A stretch of DNA of 64,000 bases from an uncultured Acetatifactor sp. (GTDB lineage: Bacteria > Bacillota > Clostridia > Lachnospirales > Lachnospiraceae), in the NCBI GenBank assembly GCA_910584435.1, contig CAJUAP010000013.1, positions 10,696 to 74,695 of the forward strand. The letters are read 5' to 3'. Position numbers and translations under genes: made by a program. The notes below the pieces were generated by a model that was not told the origin of the DNA, did no database searches, and was given only the letters and a program-made list of their open reading frames with translations. Positions 45,194 through 53,777 of this stretch are shown here, piece by piece. The first letter of the stretch is position 1. Each line of letters begins with the position of its first letter.

Positions 45194-45823
45194 TCACTCC
45201 ATTTTCACCACCTGTACCTTATGCGCTTCCACGCCGAACAGCGCCTGTATAATGTCCACAATGGTACGGTTTACGGTGCCGCTGCCCGCCCCTTCCGCCA
45301 CAACCAATACCCCTTCTATCTGAGGCGGCAGTGTCTTGATCACATATGGTTCGCTTAAACTCCCATCCGTCCGGTATACGGTATTCTCTTCGGTTTCCGA
45401 TTGGCTGGTAATACGGCTTCCCCCCTGAAAATCGCTCTCATTGGTTGTGGAACGGCTGACTGGCTGTTCCTTCTCCACCACCAGCTCTTGAGATGATTTT
45501 AGTGTAATCATCACCTTTACTTTTCCCACGCCTGCCACCTGAGACAAACTTTCTGTCAATCTGGCCTCCAGAGAAGCTGCATAAACCTGATCTGTATCCG
45601 TTTCTTTTGTCTCGCTTTCACGTCTGGAAGCGTCCTGTGGCTGTGTCTCACCTCTCGCCGAATTTGAATGCCCGGAATTATCGGCAGAATTCGTCTTATC
45701 CTTTACAGGAAGCGCAATAATGATTAATAAAATTCCTGCCAGCACAAGAATGATAAAATTATCTCTTTTCAGCCACTTTTGAATTCCCTTTTCCGCCGCC
45801 CATTTCTTCCAATCTATCCTCAT
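45194..45823 (-). CDS. spoIIIAG: Stage III sporulation protein AG
   Basis: 209 residues. Membrane helix at about 23-41 (FIILVLAGILLIIIALPV), a Ser/Glu-rich linker and a C-terminal ring-building domain (VKVMITLKSSQELVVEKEQP; IVDIIQALFGVEAHKVQVV) forming the large ring of the SpoIIIA-SpoIIQ channel. ATG 45823 is preferred over an in-frame TTG at 45871, which lies in a tandem repeat; the site before 45823 (GGGGATTGGCAGG) is imperfect, so the start is not certain. Confidence 0.92.
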   Translation of the reverse strand: MRIDWKKWAAEKGIQKWLKRDNFIILVLAGILLIIIALPVKDKTNSADNSGHSNSARGETQPQDASRRESETKETDTDQVYAASLEARLTESLSQVAGVGKVKVMITLKSSQELVVEKEQPVSRSTTNESDFQGGSRITSQSETEENTVYRTDGSLSEPYVIKTLPPQIEGVLVVAEGAGSGTVNRTIVDIIQALFGVEAHKVQVVKME

Positions 45824-45855
45824 CCTGCCAATCCCCGCCTTTCTTCCGTTCCGGC

Positions 45856-45923
45856 CTTTCTTTCGATCCAATCTTTCTTTCGATCCAATCTTTCTTTCAA
45901 TCCAATCTTTCTTTCGATCTATC
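45856..45923 (-). repeat. Four copies of a 17-base repeat ahead of spoIIIAG
   Basis: Units CTTTCTTTCGATCCAAT at 45856-45872, 45873-45889, 45890-45906 (one change) and 45907-45923 (diverged). On the coding strand each reads GAAAGAAAG. Seventeen is not a multiple of three, so this is noncoding in most frames. The 273-base gap between AF and AG is otherwise featureless. Confidence 0.9.
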
Positions 45924-46096
45924 CTTCTCCCCTGCGAACCTCTTTCTGCCTCTCAACCAGTATTATCATTTCTATAAAAATGCTGACCCCTATCGGCATA
46001 CTTGCAGACATCCCGCATTTGACATGCGCTTACTGCCCGTTCCCCTCAACTGTCTGCAGTTCATAATTAACCGACATTTCCCGGCATTTCAGCGCT

Positions 46097-46684
46097 TTAC
46101 GGCTGTCCGAACACATCTATGACAACCGGGTCCACCGATTCTATATTCACATCTATCTCATCCATTTCAATCCCTCCCATCCCCCTGTTATCCCCCATAC
46201 CCTCCTGCCCCGGCTGTACCCCTGTCTCCTGCCCCGGCCGTACTCCTGCCTCCTGGCCTGACACTGCACCTGTCCCCTGCCCCGGCCGCGTGTCTGTCCC
46301 CCTTCCTGACTGTCCTCCTGTCTCATCCCCTGTCAGTCCTCCCGTACCCTGTCCCAAGTCCTGCTGCATTTCCAGCTGCCGCATAACTTCCTCCAATGTC
46401 ATCTGTTCTAACAACGCATCCGTTGCCGCCGCATTCTCTGACGCTGCCTTCATGCTTTCCTCCAAATCCGCGCCGAATTGTCGTAAAAGCTCCGCTGCCT
46501 CCTGTCCGCCCCCGCCCAGCAGGAAACTGCCCACCGGCAGAAAAAGCTGTACCAGCACCATAACGCTGATCAGCAGTTTCAAATATTTCTCATATGCTTC
46601 CTGGGGCCTGAAATGCACAATTGCCTGCGCACATATCATAAAAATCCCCACTCTGCAGATTGCCTGGAATAACGAATTCTGCAT
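46097..46684 (-). CDS. spoIIIAF: Stage III sporulation protein AF
   Basis: 195 residues. Two N-terminal membrane helices (AICRVGIFMICAQAIVHF; LLISVMVLVQLFLPVGSFLL), then a soluble domain. In this strain the region at about 125-172 is a Gly/Gln/Thr/Pro repeat (GQGTGAVSGQEAGVRPGQET) before a conserved-looking end (EIDVNIESVDPVVIDVFG). Component of the SpoIIIA channel. GGGGAG precedes the ATG; it begins two bases after the stop of AE. Confidence 0.9.
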   Translation of the reverse strand: MQNSLFQAICRVGIFMICAQAIVHFRPQEAYEKYLKLLISVMVLVQLFLPVGSFLLGGGGQEAAELLRQFGADLEESMKAASENAAATDALLEQMTLEEVMRQLEMQQDLGQGTGGLTGDETGGQSGRGTDTRPGQGTGAVSGQEAGVRPGQETGVQPGQEGMGDNRGMGGIEMDEIDVNIESVDPVVIDVFGQP

Positions 46685-46686
46685 AA

Positions 46687-47754
46687 CTACACTCCCCTGC
46701 CCGCCATAGCTGTCACCGCTATGGAAATCAAAAACAATAACACCCCTGTGCCCGATGTACGGAGCAATAACAACCCTGCATCCCCCGTTCTGTCCGCACA
46801 GGCAGTAATACGCTTATCACTGACAATCCCCATAAATGCTGCCGCACATTTCAGCAGACATGCAATCACCGCAATTTTAGCCAATGGTACGGCACATAGT
46901 AATATAAGCAGCAACAGCAGCACTACTCCTATACTGTTCCTGATTACCACTGCAGAACCCAGCACCAGATCTGCCACCCCGCTTGCTGCAGCACCCACAC
47001 CCGGAATTGCAGAGATAATCTTCTGCAGTACCGAATTCCTGGCAGAATCCACTACAGGCGTAATCAGGGTCTGAAATACCCCGATTCCTGTCACTGCGCC
47101 TAATGCTCCTTTCAGTACCCATCCTATTATCTTCTCCAGCAATTCTATCAAAAAAGTCAGTTTTTCCTCCACCCAGATACCATTCACCACAGACAGCATC
47201 ACAAAGCTGTAAATCAAAGGCAGAAGCCCTGCCGCAAGAATGTATTCCACACCATATACGGCAAAAAGCATTAACTGATAAGAAGCCCCCGCCGTAACTG
47301 CACCGGATGAGATTCCCACGGTGATAAGATAAGCCGGCACCAGAAGCTTTACAAACAGCAGACAATTCTCTAAAAGCTGCAGTGCCGTATCCGCAGCCTG
47401 TGCAAAACATTTCAGCAGCACTGCCGTGAACAGAAGATACATAAAATAAAATCCCATGTCCGCCACCTGCCTTTTGTTGAAAATTTCCACAAAATGAGTC
47501 ATAAGCGATGACACAATCCCCAGCACCAGCAGCCATACAAATACCTTCCTCATTCCCGAAAACTGCGCGGTTATATTTGACACGCTTCCCTGAAAGAGAG
47601 AACTGATTGCCCCGAAGATATCTCCTGACATCACCTGGGCAAACAAATCCTCCAGGCTCAATCCCGACTTTGGAAAAAGGGCTTCTATTCCTTCCTCCAG
47701 CTTATCCAGACCATAGTCCTGCCAGACAAGGTTTAAATCCAGATTCCAATCCAT
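46687..47754 (-). CDS. spoIIIAE: Stage III sporulation protein AE
   Basis: 355 residues, polytopic with about eight helices (FVWLLVLGIVSSLMTHFVEI; YLLFTAVLLKCFAQAADTAL; VVLLLLLILLCAVPLAKIAV). The channel's export-gate-like membrane subunit. ATG 47754 follows GGAGG by ten bases; the GTG at 47760 in the same frame is an alternative. An operon gap of 222 bases with a tandem repeat separates it from AD. Confidence 0.94.
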   Translation of the reverse strand: MDWNLDLNLVWQDYGLDKLEEGIEALFPKSGLSLEDLFAQVMSGDIFGAISSLFQGSVSNITAQFSGMRKVFVWLLVLGIVSSLMTHFVEIFNKRQVADMGFYFMYLLFTAVLLKCFAQAADTALQLLENCLLFVKLLVPAYLITVGISSGAVTAGASYQLMLFAVYGVEYILAAGLLPLIYSFVMLSVVNGIWVEEKLTFLIELLEKIIGWVLKGALGAVTGIGVFQTLITPVVDSARNSVLQKIISAIPGVGAAASGVADLVLGSAVVIRNSIGVVLLLLLILLCAVPLAKIAVIACLLKCAAAFMGIVSDKRITACADRTGDAGLLLLRTSGTGVLLFLISIAVTAMAGRGV

Positions 47755-47790
47755 CCGCACAAAACCTCCTTCCATTTTCCTCTTACATTC

Positions 47791-47938
47791 CGCACTGCGC
47801 TTCCCTTCATTCCTTCACCGCATACTGCCCCTGCTCTCACCTCATACGCCGCACTGCGCTTCCCTTCATTCCTTCACCGCATACTGCCCCTGCTCTCACC
47901 TCATACGCCGCACTGCGCTTTCCTTCATTCCCCTCAGA
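47791..47938. repeat. 59-base tandem repeat between spoIIIAD and spoIIIAE
   Basis: A unit beginning CGCACTGCGCTTCCCTTCAT repeats at 47791, 47850 and 47909 (exact 59-base period; the third is partial and slightly changed). It lies inside the operon, in a stretch that is normally only a few bases long. Confidence 0.92.
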
Positions 47939-47976
47939 TATTCCCCGCTGCTTCCGGCGACCTGTCTGCGCCCATC

Positions 47977-48363
47977 CTACAGAAAGCTCTGTATCTGCTC
48001 AATAACAGCAAACAAAATCGGAAGCCCTGCGAACATTACCGTCAACTTTCCCAACACCTCAATCTGTCCTGCCACCGCCTGATATCCCGCATCCTTGCAG
48101 ATTCCGGAGCTGAATTCACAAATATAAGTAATGCCTATGACTTTCAGCAAAATAGCCAGATAACCCTCTCCGCCATTCAAATATTCCCTCAGCCGGACAA
48201 ACTGTGCAGTCACAGCTCCCACCTGCCGCAGACAGAAACCGAAAATCAAAATGCTCACAGCAAGACCTATATATGTGGCATATTCCGGTTTGGATCCTTT
48301 AAACTGCTGTGCCAGCAGCACCCCCGCAATTCCCAGAAACGCAATTTTGATAAGCTCGGTCAT
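47977..48363 (-). CDS. spoIIIAD: Stage III sporulation protein AD
   Basis: 128 residues, four hydrophobic segments (IAFLGIAGVLLAQQF; ATYIGLAVSILIFGFCL; YLAILLKVIGITYICEFS; LGKLTVMFAGLPILFAVIEQ), matching Bacillus SpoIIIAD (about 130 residues). Start ATG 48363 has AGGAG seven bases upstream; the ATG at 48369 is too close to it and the 48420 extension is not supported. Confidence 0.93.
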   Translation of the reverse strand: MTELIKIAFLGIAGVLLAQQFKGSKPEYATYIGLAVSILIFGFCLRQVGAVTAQFVRLREYLNGGEGYLAILLKVIGITYICEFSSGICKDAGYQAVAGQIEVLGKLTVMFAGLPILFAVIEQIQSFL

Positions 48364-48523
48364 ATACATGCTCCTATTCCGGCGCCGCATCCATCCTCCT
48401 GACACCGGAAACAAGGACACTGCCCTAACTAATCCCCCAAAAACGTATTTCCATCTACAGCATTGCCATAATGCGGAAAGCGCCCCTCAATGACATCCCC
48501 TGCGCTGTTACATTCCCACTCTT

Positions 48524-48718
48524 CTATAGCGAAAACAGCGTCTGAATGGTCTGGAACAGCTCATAGATATAAGGAATAATCCATGTAAGCACCAGAATCA
48601 GTCCGGCAAGACTGATTAAAAACGCATGCTCTTCCCTGCCGCTGTGCTTTAAAATCTGACTCAATATTGTCACCAATATTCCAACTGCCGCTATCTTAAA
48701 TATCAGGCTTACTCCCAT
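48524..48718 (-). CDS. spoIIIAC: Stage III sporulation protein AC
   Basis: 64 residues, two membrane helices (LIFKIAAVGILVTILSQILK and AFLISLAGLILVLTWIIPYI), the usual SpoIIIAC size. GGAGG stands before the ATG at 48718. A longer in-frame reading to 48850 overlaps spoIIIAB and is rejected. A 160-base gap to AD shows no feature. Confidence 0.94.
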   Translation of the reverse strand: MGVSLIFKIAAVGILVTILSQILKHSGREEHAFLISLAGLILVLTWIIPYIYELFQTIQTLFSL

Positions 48719-48738
48719 AACTCCTCCGGCTTCCAGCA

Positions 48739-49257
48739 TCAAATCAATATCAATATCAGCAGCAGTCCGCTCATTGCCCCAAGTCCTACGGCCATTCTGC
48801 TCTTTTCCCGACTCTCTCCCAACAGCTTTTCCTCCGTACTGCCAAGCCATTCCATACTCTGCTCAATAGAACGAAGCTGCATTTGACCGTCCGAGAATCC
48901 TGTCTGTACCGTAAACTGCAGAAACCCCTCCCTGTCCTCATCCTTCAGCGGCAATTCTGCCAATACCTGCTCTATTTCTTCCCGAAATGCCTCTTCAAAG
49001 GTTCCGCCCGCATTCTCTTCCATCCTGTTTCCTATTTCCAGGAATGCGTCTGCAAAAGGCGGAGACACATATCTGGCAATGTGCACACAGCACTCCGGCA
49101 GCGCGGCTCTTCCATACCGTACCTCGCTGGCAAGCAGCTCCAGAATATTCCTTAAACTCCTGAGAGCCTTAATTCTGCCATTCAGCTGCTCCCGGTACCA
49201 CAGTCCCAGGCCCAGGCATCCGATGAAAATCATACATCCTCCCGTCACTTTCAGCAT
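48739..49257 (-). CDS. spoIIIAB: Stage III sporulation protein AB
   Basis: 172 residues: an N-terminal membrane helix (VTGGCMIFIGCLGLGLWY), a helical body (LLASEVRYGRAALPECC) and a C-terminal helix (AVGLGAMSGLLLILILI), related to type II secretion GspF. The start ATG 49257 has GGGGGG six bases upstream. It begins 89 bases inside the end of spoIIIAA, an unusually long overlap. Confidence 0.93.
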   Translation of the reverse strand: MLKVTGGCMIFIGCLGLGLWYREQLNGRIKALRSLRNILELLASEVRYGRAALPECCVHIARYVSPPFADAFLEIGNRMEENAGGTFEEAFREEIEQVLAELPLKDEDREGFLQFTVQTGFSDGQMQLRSIEQSMEWLGSTEEKLLGESREKSRMAVGLGAMSGLLLILILI

Positions 49258-50188
49258 GACCATCCCCCCTCTCATATACTTGCCTGATGATACATTTCCC
49301 CTTCTCTTTTCCCAACACAAGCAGCAGGTCAAACATACCGCTCCAAAGCGAAGGCTCCCAGCCAAATCTGCTCTCCACATCCCTCATGCTCTCCCCATGC
49401 ACTGTGGCCAATATCTTACATCCACAAGCCGCTGCACGCCGAAGCGCACTCAGTTCTTCGTCACTGCCAATCTCGTCAATGGCAATTACCTGAGGCGACA
49501 TAGAACGCAGCAGCATAAGCATTCCCATATCCTTCGGGCATCCGTCCAGCACATCCGTCCGCATACCAAGATCGTTCTGCGGCCTGCCCATAAAGGAACC
49601 TGCCAGTTCGGAACGCTCATCCACCACGCCCACATTCATTCCACGGCCATAGACACTGCCGTTTGAAATCTGACGTATTAAATCCCGCAGCAGTGTAGTT
49701 TTGCCACATCCCGGCGGCGAAATAATCAGCGTATTTTTCAGCCTTCCATTGCTATACATTTCTGACAATATTCCGTCCGCGGCCCCTTTTTTCTGATGGG
49801 CTACTCTGATATTCAGATAAGAAATATTTTTCAGCGTCCTGAGCGTCCCGTCCGCTTCCAGCACGGCTTGTCCTGCCACCCCCACCCGATGGCCTCCTGC
49901 CACCGTGATAAATCCACGCCTTAACTCTTCCTCAAAAGCATAAGGAGAATAATGACAGATATGGTCCAGTGTTTCCTCCAGCTCCCTCTCCCCTGCACAA
50001 TGGGCATACGGAGTGACGTCCGTAAACTCCCCTTCTTCCGTGAGAAACAACTCCCTGCCCTCTCTATGTAACACCACAGGTCTGCCCACGCGCATCCTGA
50101 TCTCCTGAATATGCTTCTGTTCTTTGGCCGTCCGCCGCCAGAACTCCCTGTACCTTGACGGAAAAAGCTGCAAGATTGATTGTTCCAT
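49169..50188 (-). CDS. spoIIIAA: Stage III sporulation protein AA (ATPase)
   Basis: 339 residues, longer than the 307 of Bacillus. AAA+/secretion-type ATPase: Walker A ISPPGCGKTTLLRD near 155, Walker B IDEIGSDEELSAL, and R-finger region DVESRFGW. It powers the mother-cell to forespore channel. ATG 50188 is preceded by AAAGGAGG. The C-terminal extension (DGRMYDFHRMPGPGTVVPGA) is coded in the overlap with spoIIIAB, on another frame. Confidence 0.95.
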   Translation of the reverse strand: MEQSILQLFPSRYREFWRRTAKEQKHIQEIRMRVGRPVVLHREGRELFLTEEGEFTDVTPYAHCAGERELEETLDHICHYSPYAFEEELRRGFITVAGGHRVGVAGQAVLEADGTLRTLKNISYLNIRVAHQKKGAADGILSEMYSNGRLKNTLIISPPGCGKTTLLRDLIRQISNGSVYGRGMNVGVVDERSELAGSFMGRPQNDLGMRTDVLDGCPKDMGMLMLLRSMSPQVIAIDEIGSDEELSALRRAAACGCKILATVHGESMRDVESRFGWEPSLWSGMFDLLLVLGKEKGKCIIRQVYERGDGHAESDGRMYDFHRMPGPGTVVPGAAEWQN

Positions 50189-50207
50189 TAACCTGTCCTC
50201 CTTTCTC

Positions 50208-50236
50208 AAATATATGAAAAAAAGACAGGGATATTC
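50208..50236 (-). promoter_or_regulatory. Candidate sigma-E promoter of the spoIIIA operon
   Basis: Minus strand GAATAT (50231-50236), 14 bases, CATATATTT (50208-50216), resembling the sigma-E pattern ATATT / CATAnnnT. The predicted start would fall at the ribosome binding site, so the leader is very short; treated as tentative. Confidence 0.35.
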
Positions 50237-50279
50237 CTCATAAATATTTTTTCTTCCTGCTCCCATCCCTTACATTTAA

Positions 50280-50660
50280 AAACAATGTCCGGACGAAAGG
50301 AATCTACAATGCAGCCGATATGAAAAATGAAGGGAAAGTCAAAAGAATGCTGGATGTGATTTTTGAAATGAATGCCCTCTAGTACGACAGACAATACATA
50401 GCTCATAGTTTTGCATTTACGCTATTTATTGATAATCCTTTGATAAAACAATACAAATATTATGAGTTGCTTTATGAACGATGTCCTGGTCTGCTGAAAG
50501 AGGGTGATGCCCTATAAGAACAATGGAAGTCCTTACATTACTGCTTGTACTATTTGCGGCTTTGTCTTACACAGACAATCATAAAAAGAAATAAGCATCC
50601 TTTAACGTCCAAAGTGCAGGATGCTTATTCTAAGTCAATTATATTACTGAGGGCAATGGG
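50280..50660 (+). pseudogene. Decayed reading frame of unknown origin
   Basis: One plus-strand frame reads protein-like sequence broken by in-frame stops: NVRTKGIYNAADMKNEGKVK, RMLDVIFEMNAL, TAG at 50381; YDRQYIAHSFAFTLFIDNP, LIKQYKYYELLYERCPGLLK, TAA near 50516; then CLYYLRLCLTQTIIKRNKHP to about 50660. No family is recognised and there is no start with a ribosome binding site. It fills most of the gap between spoIIIAA and the next gene. Confidence 0.5.
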
Positions 50661-50664
50661 GAAA

Positions 50665-51096
50665 TCAATTCTGCCACCCCCTCATCCTCTCTGCAGCAGT
50701 CTGCAGGTAAACGGACACTGCCATCATAGCCGATATGATATAACCGGCAAATGTCATGTATTCATATCCGAAGAAAAGCAGCGGTGCCAGAGAAGAAAGC
50801 ACCGCAATAACACTGCATACCAATACTGCTATCTTTACAATCTCTGCTTTTTGGAACCTGAACAGAGCAGCAATGCCAAGCACAATCACTGCAGCTGTTA
50901 AGACCCCCGTAATTATGGGAGCAAAATTTGCATACCCCATAACCGTCAAATCAAAATAAGAAAATGTTTGTTTTATGGTTTCTCCCGAACCGGGCGCAAA
51001 AATCAGAACCGCCCCCAGCGGCAGCAGCTCCAAAATCAATGCAGCCGCGGAAAATGCAATAGCAATGGCATAACAAATCCTGCTGTTTCCTTTCAT
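50665..51096 (-). CDS. Small four-helix membrane protein of unknown function
   Basis: 143 residues with four hydrophobic segments (about 8-34, 56-82, 88-106, 112-132), alternating with short loops; no signal peptide or motif known to me. AGGGGGCGG precedes the ATG. It lies alone between the transglutaminase protein and the spoIIIA operon. No functional hint from neighbours. Confidence 0.7.
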   Translation of the reverse strand: MKGNSRICYAIAIAFSAAALILELLPLGAVLIFAPGSGETIKQTFSYFDLTVMGYANFAPIITGVLTAAVIVLGIAALFRFQKAEIVKIAVLVCSVIAVLSSLAPLLFFGYEYMTFAGYIISAMMAVSVYLQTAAERMRGWQN

Positions 51097-51257
51097 ATAC
51101 CGCCCCCTGGTTCAATTCCGCCCCCGCCATAATGTCATAACTGCACATCAACAAAATCTGCAGTAACCTGATGCGAAAGACCGCCAGCCATACATGGCTG
51201 CCTCAGATAGATTCGTAAATTCCGTCGGCCTTACGCAATGCAGCTTTGGCACCGATT

Positions 51258-52787
51258 CTAATAAGTATATACATTATGATAGATGCGATAATATCCGCCG
51301 CCCAGACGCTTTATCTGAATCCTGATCACAAAATGCTCCGCTTCCAGCTCCTTCAATGCCTCATCCACATACTTCTTCTTATAATCACCGTTGAGATATG
51401 CCTGCTCCACAGTATTCCACAGAGACTCCGGAATGACATTGTCATACTGCTTATCCCCCTTGCCCACTTCCTTCAGCAGCCTTAAACAATCCTTATAGTA
51501 TTCATCCATGGTTTCACGCACTTCATCTTCGGTAATCCCGGCAATTTCCAGGTTCTGCTGCTTCTTTTCCTCCGCAGTCAGCCCCATATCAATATTCGAG
51601 TTTGGATTGCCCTCCCAGCGCAGCGGCTCCGAGGGATTGGGATTAATAAATTCCGCAATATCTGAGGTAATTCCCGTATCCTCCTCCGTATCCTGGCCGA
51701 ATCCCGTTACACAGGCAGGCAGATACACGGACAATCCTGTTCTCATATGTGTGGCTGCAAACGCTCTGTCGGACTTGTTATAATAATCATAGGTGGATGG
51801 CTCCGTATCATCCCATGTGACATCCACATTATAATAATTTCCATCCAGTTTTACAATATTCCATGCATGATCCTCCCCTGCATAACCGGTACAATAATAA
51901 CAGGGAATCCCCAATTGCTGCAGCAGATACTGATACGCCCTGGCATAACCTGCGCAGACACTCTTTCCCTGAACCAAAGCGCTGTAAGCACTTTGATTCA
52001 TGGGTGCATTGACATCATAGTCCGCTGCCAGCATCAGACCGTCATGGGCATATTGCTCCTTTTCCGTATTCGTGCCCATGGCGCCTGCCCCTGACAGAAT
52101 CCGAAGGGCATACAGCTGGAAATCCTGTTTTGCCGCCTCCAGATTCGATGCCGTTTGATTGTACTTCAATGTGATCTCCACACAGCTTCCATCCGGCAGA
52201 TATTTACAGGAATACCCTCCCTCCAGCCAGAACATCTCCGGGTGATCGTTATAGACTGCTTCATATACATTCTTAATCTGCGCTATATTCACAGGGACCA
52301 CAGGACCGAAGGTCTGTACCAGACTCTGTCCGTTGGCATAGATCTGGCAGTATAACTGCTGCATATCACTGTTCAGCATGGCATAATAGGGATAAAATTC
52401 CTCATCAAAAGTAAGCCCCGCTCCCGTATTTCCAACAGGCGCAGTTTCTACTACGCTTCCTTCTTCCTGCGGAACCTGCTGCGCTTCTTCCTTTATGGGT
52501 TCACAGTCTGTTCTTCCGCTGACAGATGCCGGCGTCCTGCCGGGCCGGCTGTCGGGTATCACATAGTTTACCCTGCCTGAGCCGTTCACCCAGTTTATAT
52601 TAATCCCAGGCTCAACATCCATATAGACGCCGCCTTCCATCTTCGTCCCGGAACCGTTCAGCTTATCTGCAATCTGTTCCGTCAATGACGGCTGGAATGC
52701 CAGCACTAACACTCCCGCACATCCCGCCATAATCAACCCTGCAATTGAATAGAAAATAATCTTAACAATTTTCAAATCTTCACACAT
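51258..52787 (-). CDS. Membrane-anchored transglutaminase-domain protein
   Basis: 509 residues. N-terminal membrane anchor (IIFYSIAGLIMAGCAGVLVLA) and an extracytoplasmic transglutaminase-like domain with Cys in SVCAGYARAYQYLLQQLG, His in EDHAWN and Asp in YYNVDVTWDD. It resembles the lipoprotein at 39850-41337 (same YEAVYNDHPEMFW-type and triad motifs). The C-terminus has a helical region without membrane segment. It starts eight bases after the S26-like peptidase gene, same strand, so the two are probably co-transcribed and could act together on surface or secreted peptides. Confidence 0.88.
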   Translation of the reverse strand: MCEDLKIVKIIFYSIAGLIMAGCAGVLVLAFQPSLTEQIADKLNGSGTKMEGGVYMDVEPGININWVNGSGRVNYVIPDSRPGRTPASVSGRTDCEPIKEEAQQVPQEEGSVVETAPVGNTGAGLTFDEEFYPYYAMLNSDMQQLYCQIYANGQSLVQTFGPVVPVNIAQIKNVYEAVYNDHPEMFWLEGGYSCKYLPDGSCVEITLKYNQTASNLEAAKQDFQLYALRILSGAGAMGTNTEKEQYAHDGLMLAADYDVNAPMNQSAYSALVQGKSVCAGYARAYQYLLQQLGIPCYYCTGYAGEDHAWNIVKLDGNYYNVDVTWDDTEPSTYDYYNKSDRAFAATHMRTGLSVYLPACVTGFGQDTEEDTGITSDIAEFINPNPSEPLRWEGNPNSNIDMGLTAEEKKQQNLEIAGITEDEVRETMDEYYKDCLRLLKEVGKGDKQYDNVIPESLWNTVEQAYLNGDYKKKYVDEALKELEAEHFVIRIQIKRLGGGYYRIYHNVYTY

Positions 52788-52795
52788 TCTGCCGT

Positions 52796-53233
52796 CTATG
52801 GGCCAAACTTAATTTTACGCAACAATCTCTTCCCGGCCGCCGCTGCATGGGAAATAACCGGCCGAAACGGCCTGAGCCGCAGCCAGATACCGGATAAAAT
52901 AACATACACCGGGTGTCTTACGGAAAATTTTACCCCGTTTCTAATCACACCGATTAAAATGCCCTTCACCTGCTCCGGCTTCAGAGGACCCTCAACCGCT
53001 CTCTGGTTGTCTCCCACCAGATACAATTGATCACCCCTGCGTTTCCAGATGCGGTGAAGCACCAGGATGCTCTTCTCCCTGCGATACAGCACCACATCCC
53101 CTCTCTTTAACGCCTCTCTCTCTACAGGCGCTATCAGAGCCTCATCCCGTCCCGGAACGAACAACGGATACATGCTATATCCCTGAGGTCTAATCTGTAT
53201 GACATTTCCTTCCAAAAGCAACTCTTCTTCCAT
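52796..53233 (-). CDS. S24/S26-family signal-peptidase-like protein (Ser-His type)
   Basis: 145 residues. Catalytic Ser20 in GYSMYPLF; His60 in LVLHRIW takes the place of the Lys of bacterial signal peptidase I, as in SipW-type (S26B) peptidases; a GDN motif follows at 75-77. There is no obvious N-terminal membrane helix; a hydrophobic patch (HPVYVILSGIWLRL) is near the C-terminus. Such proteins are commonly found beside PqqD and HprK-like genes in Clostridia peptide-type clusters, and a PqqD-HprK fusion is encoded divergently here. It could remove the leader of the GVYAASG protein. GAGGGG lies nine bases before the ATG. Confidence 0.82.
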   Translation of the reverse strand: MEEELLLEGNVIQIRPQGYSMYPLFVPGRDEALIAPVEREALKRGDVVLYRREKSILVLHRIWKRRGDQLYLVGDNQRAVEGPLKPEQVKGILIGVIRNGVKFSVRHPVYVILSGIWLRLRPFRPVISHAAAAGKRLLRKIKFGP

Positions 53234-53469
53234 CTCCTGAAGCCCCTCATTTTGAAGCTGATTTCCCCATGCAATGCCCTTCCGATTACCATTTGCGGAG
53301 ACGTCATCTCATACCAAAAGCACTCTTACATCCAATATACTATAAAATGCCTCACAAATCAATCCATAATCCTCTGTATTTCTATTCTCCTCTCATCCCT
53401 TATAATCCATTGTAGCATTTTTTGTCAGATACTGCTATAATAAATTTCAGAAAATAAGCAACAGATGTT

Positions 53470-53702
53470 ACTGTGAAGCAACCGTTCGGACAGCCCCCGC
53501 CGCGCAGTCAAAATGAGCTTCTGCTCATTAATGCCATATTCTACGGCATGCAAGACAGCTGTGCGCCAAACCGCATGCCCTTGCGGTATGTGTGCATCCC
53601 AGTGTGCCAGGTGCAGGCACACAGTAAACCTCCAGGCAATTCCCTTTATTGCCTTACGTTCATGTATGGTGGTACGGCCGGGATGCATGGAGGTTTACTG
53701 TG
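53470..53702. other. Highly palindromic region between divergent peptidase and PqqD-HprK genes
   Basis: Arms CACAGTAAACCTCCA (53620-53634) and TGGAGGTTTACTGTG (53688-53702) pair perfectly; TGCATCCC (53593-53600) pairs with GGGATGCA (53680-53687); smaller stems are ACCGCA-TGCCCT-TGCGGT and GTGTGCC-AGGTGCA-GGCACAC. This is within the 540-base gap 53234-53777, where no convincing gene is seen. It may be a miniature mobile element or a regulatory structure. Confidence 0.7.
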
Positions 53703-53777
53703 AACGGGATGAACAGCAGCTGACAGATGGCAGCAGTTCAGACAGCATGCTGGACTGCACCGGAAAGGAAAAAACAA

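Noticed and set aside
48719..48850. Longer N-terminus for spoIIIAC
   Set aside because: It would overlap spoIIIAB and lacks a site; the 64-residue version fits the family.
53425..53688. Minus-strand 87-residue reading frame
   Set aside because: No ribosome binding site, unusual composition and it lies in the nested palindromes; treated as chance.
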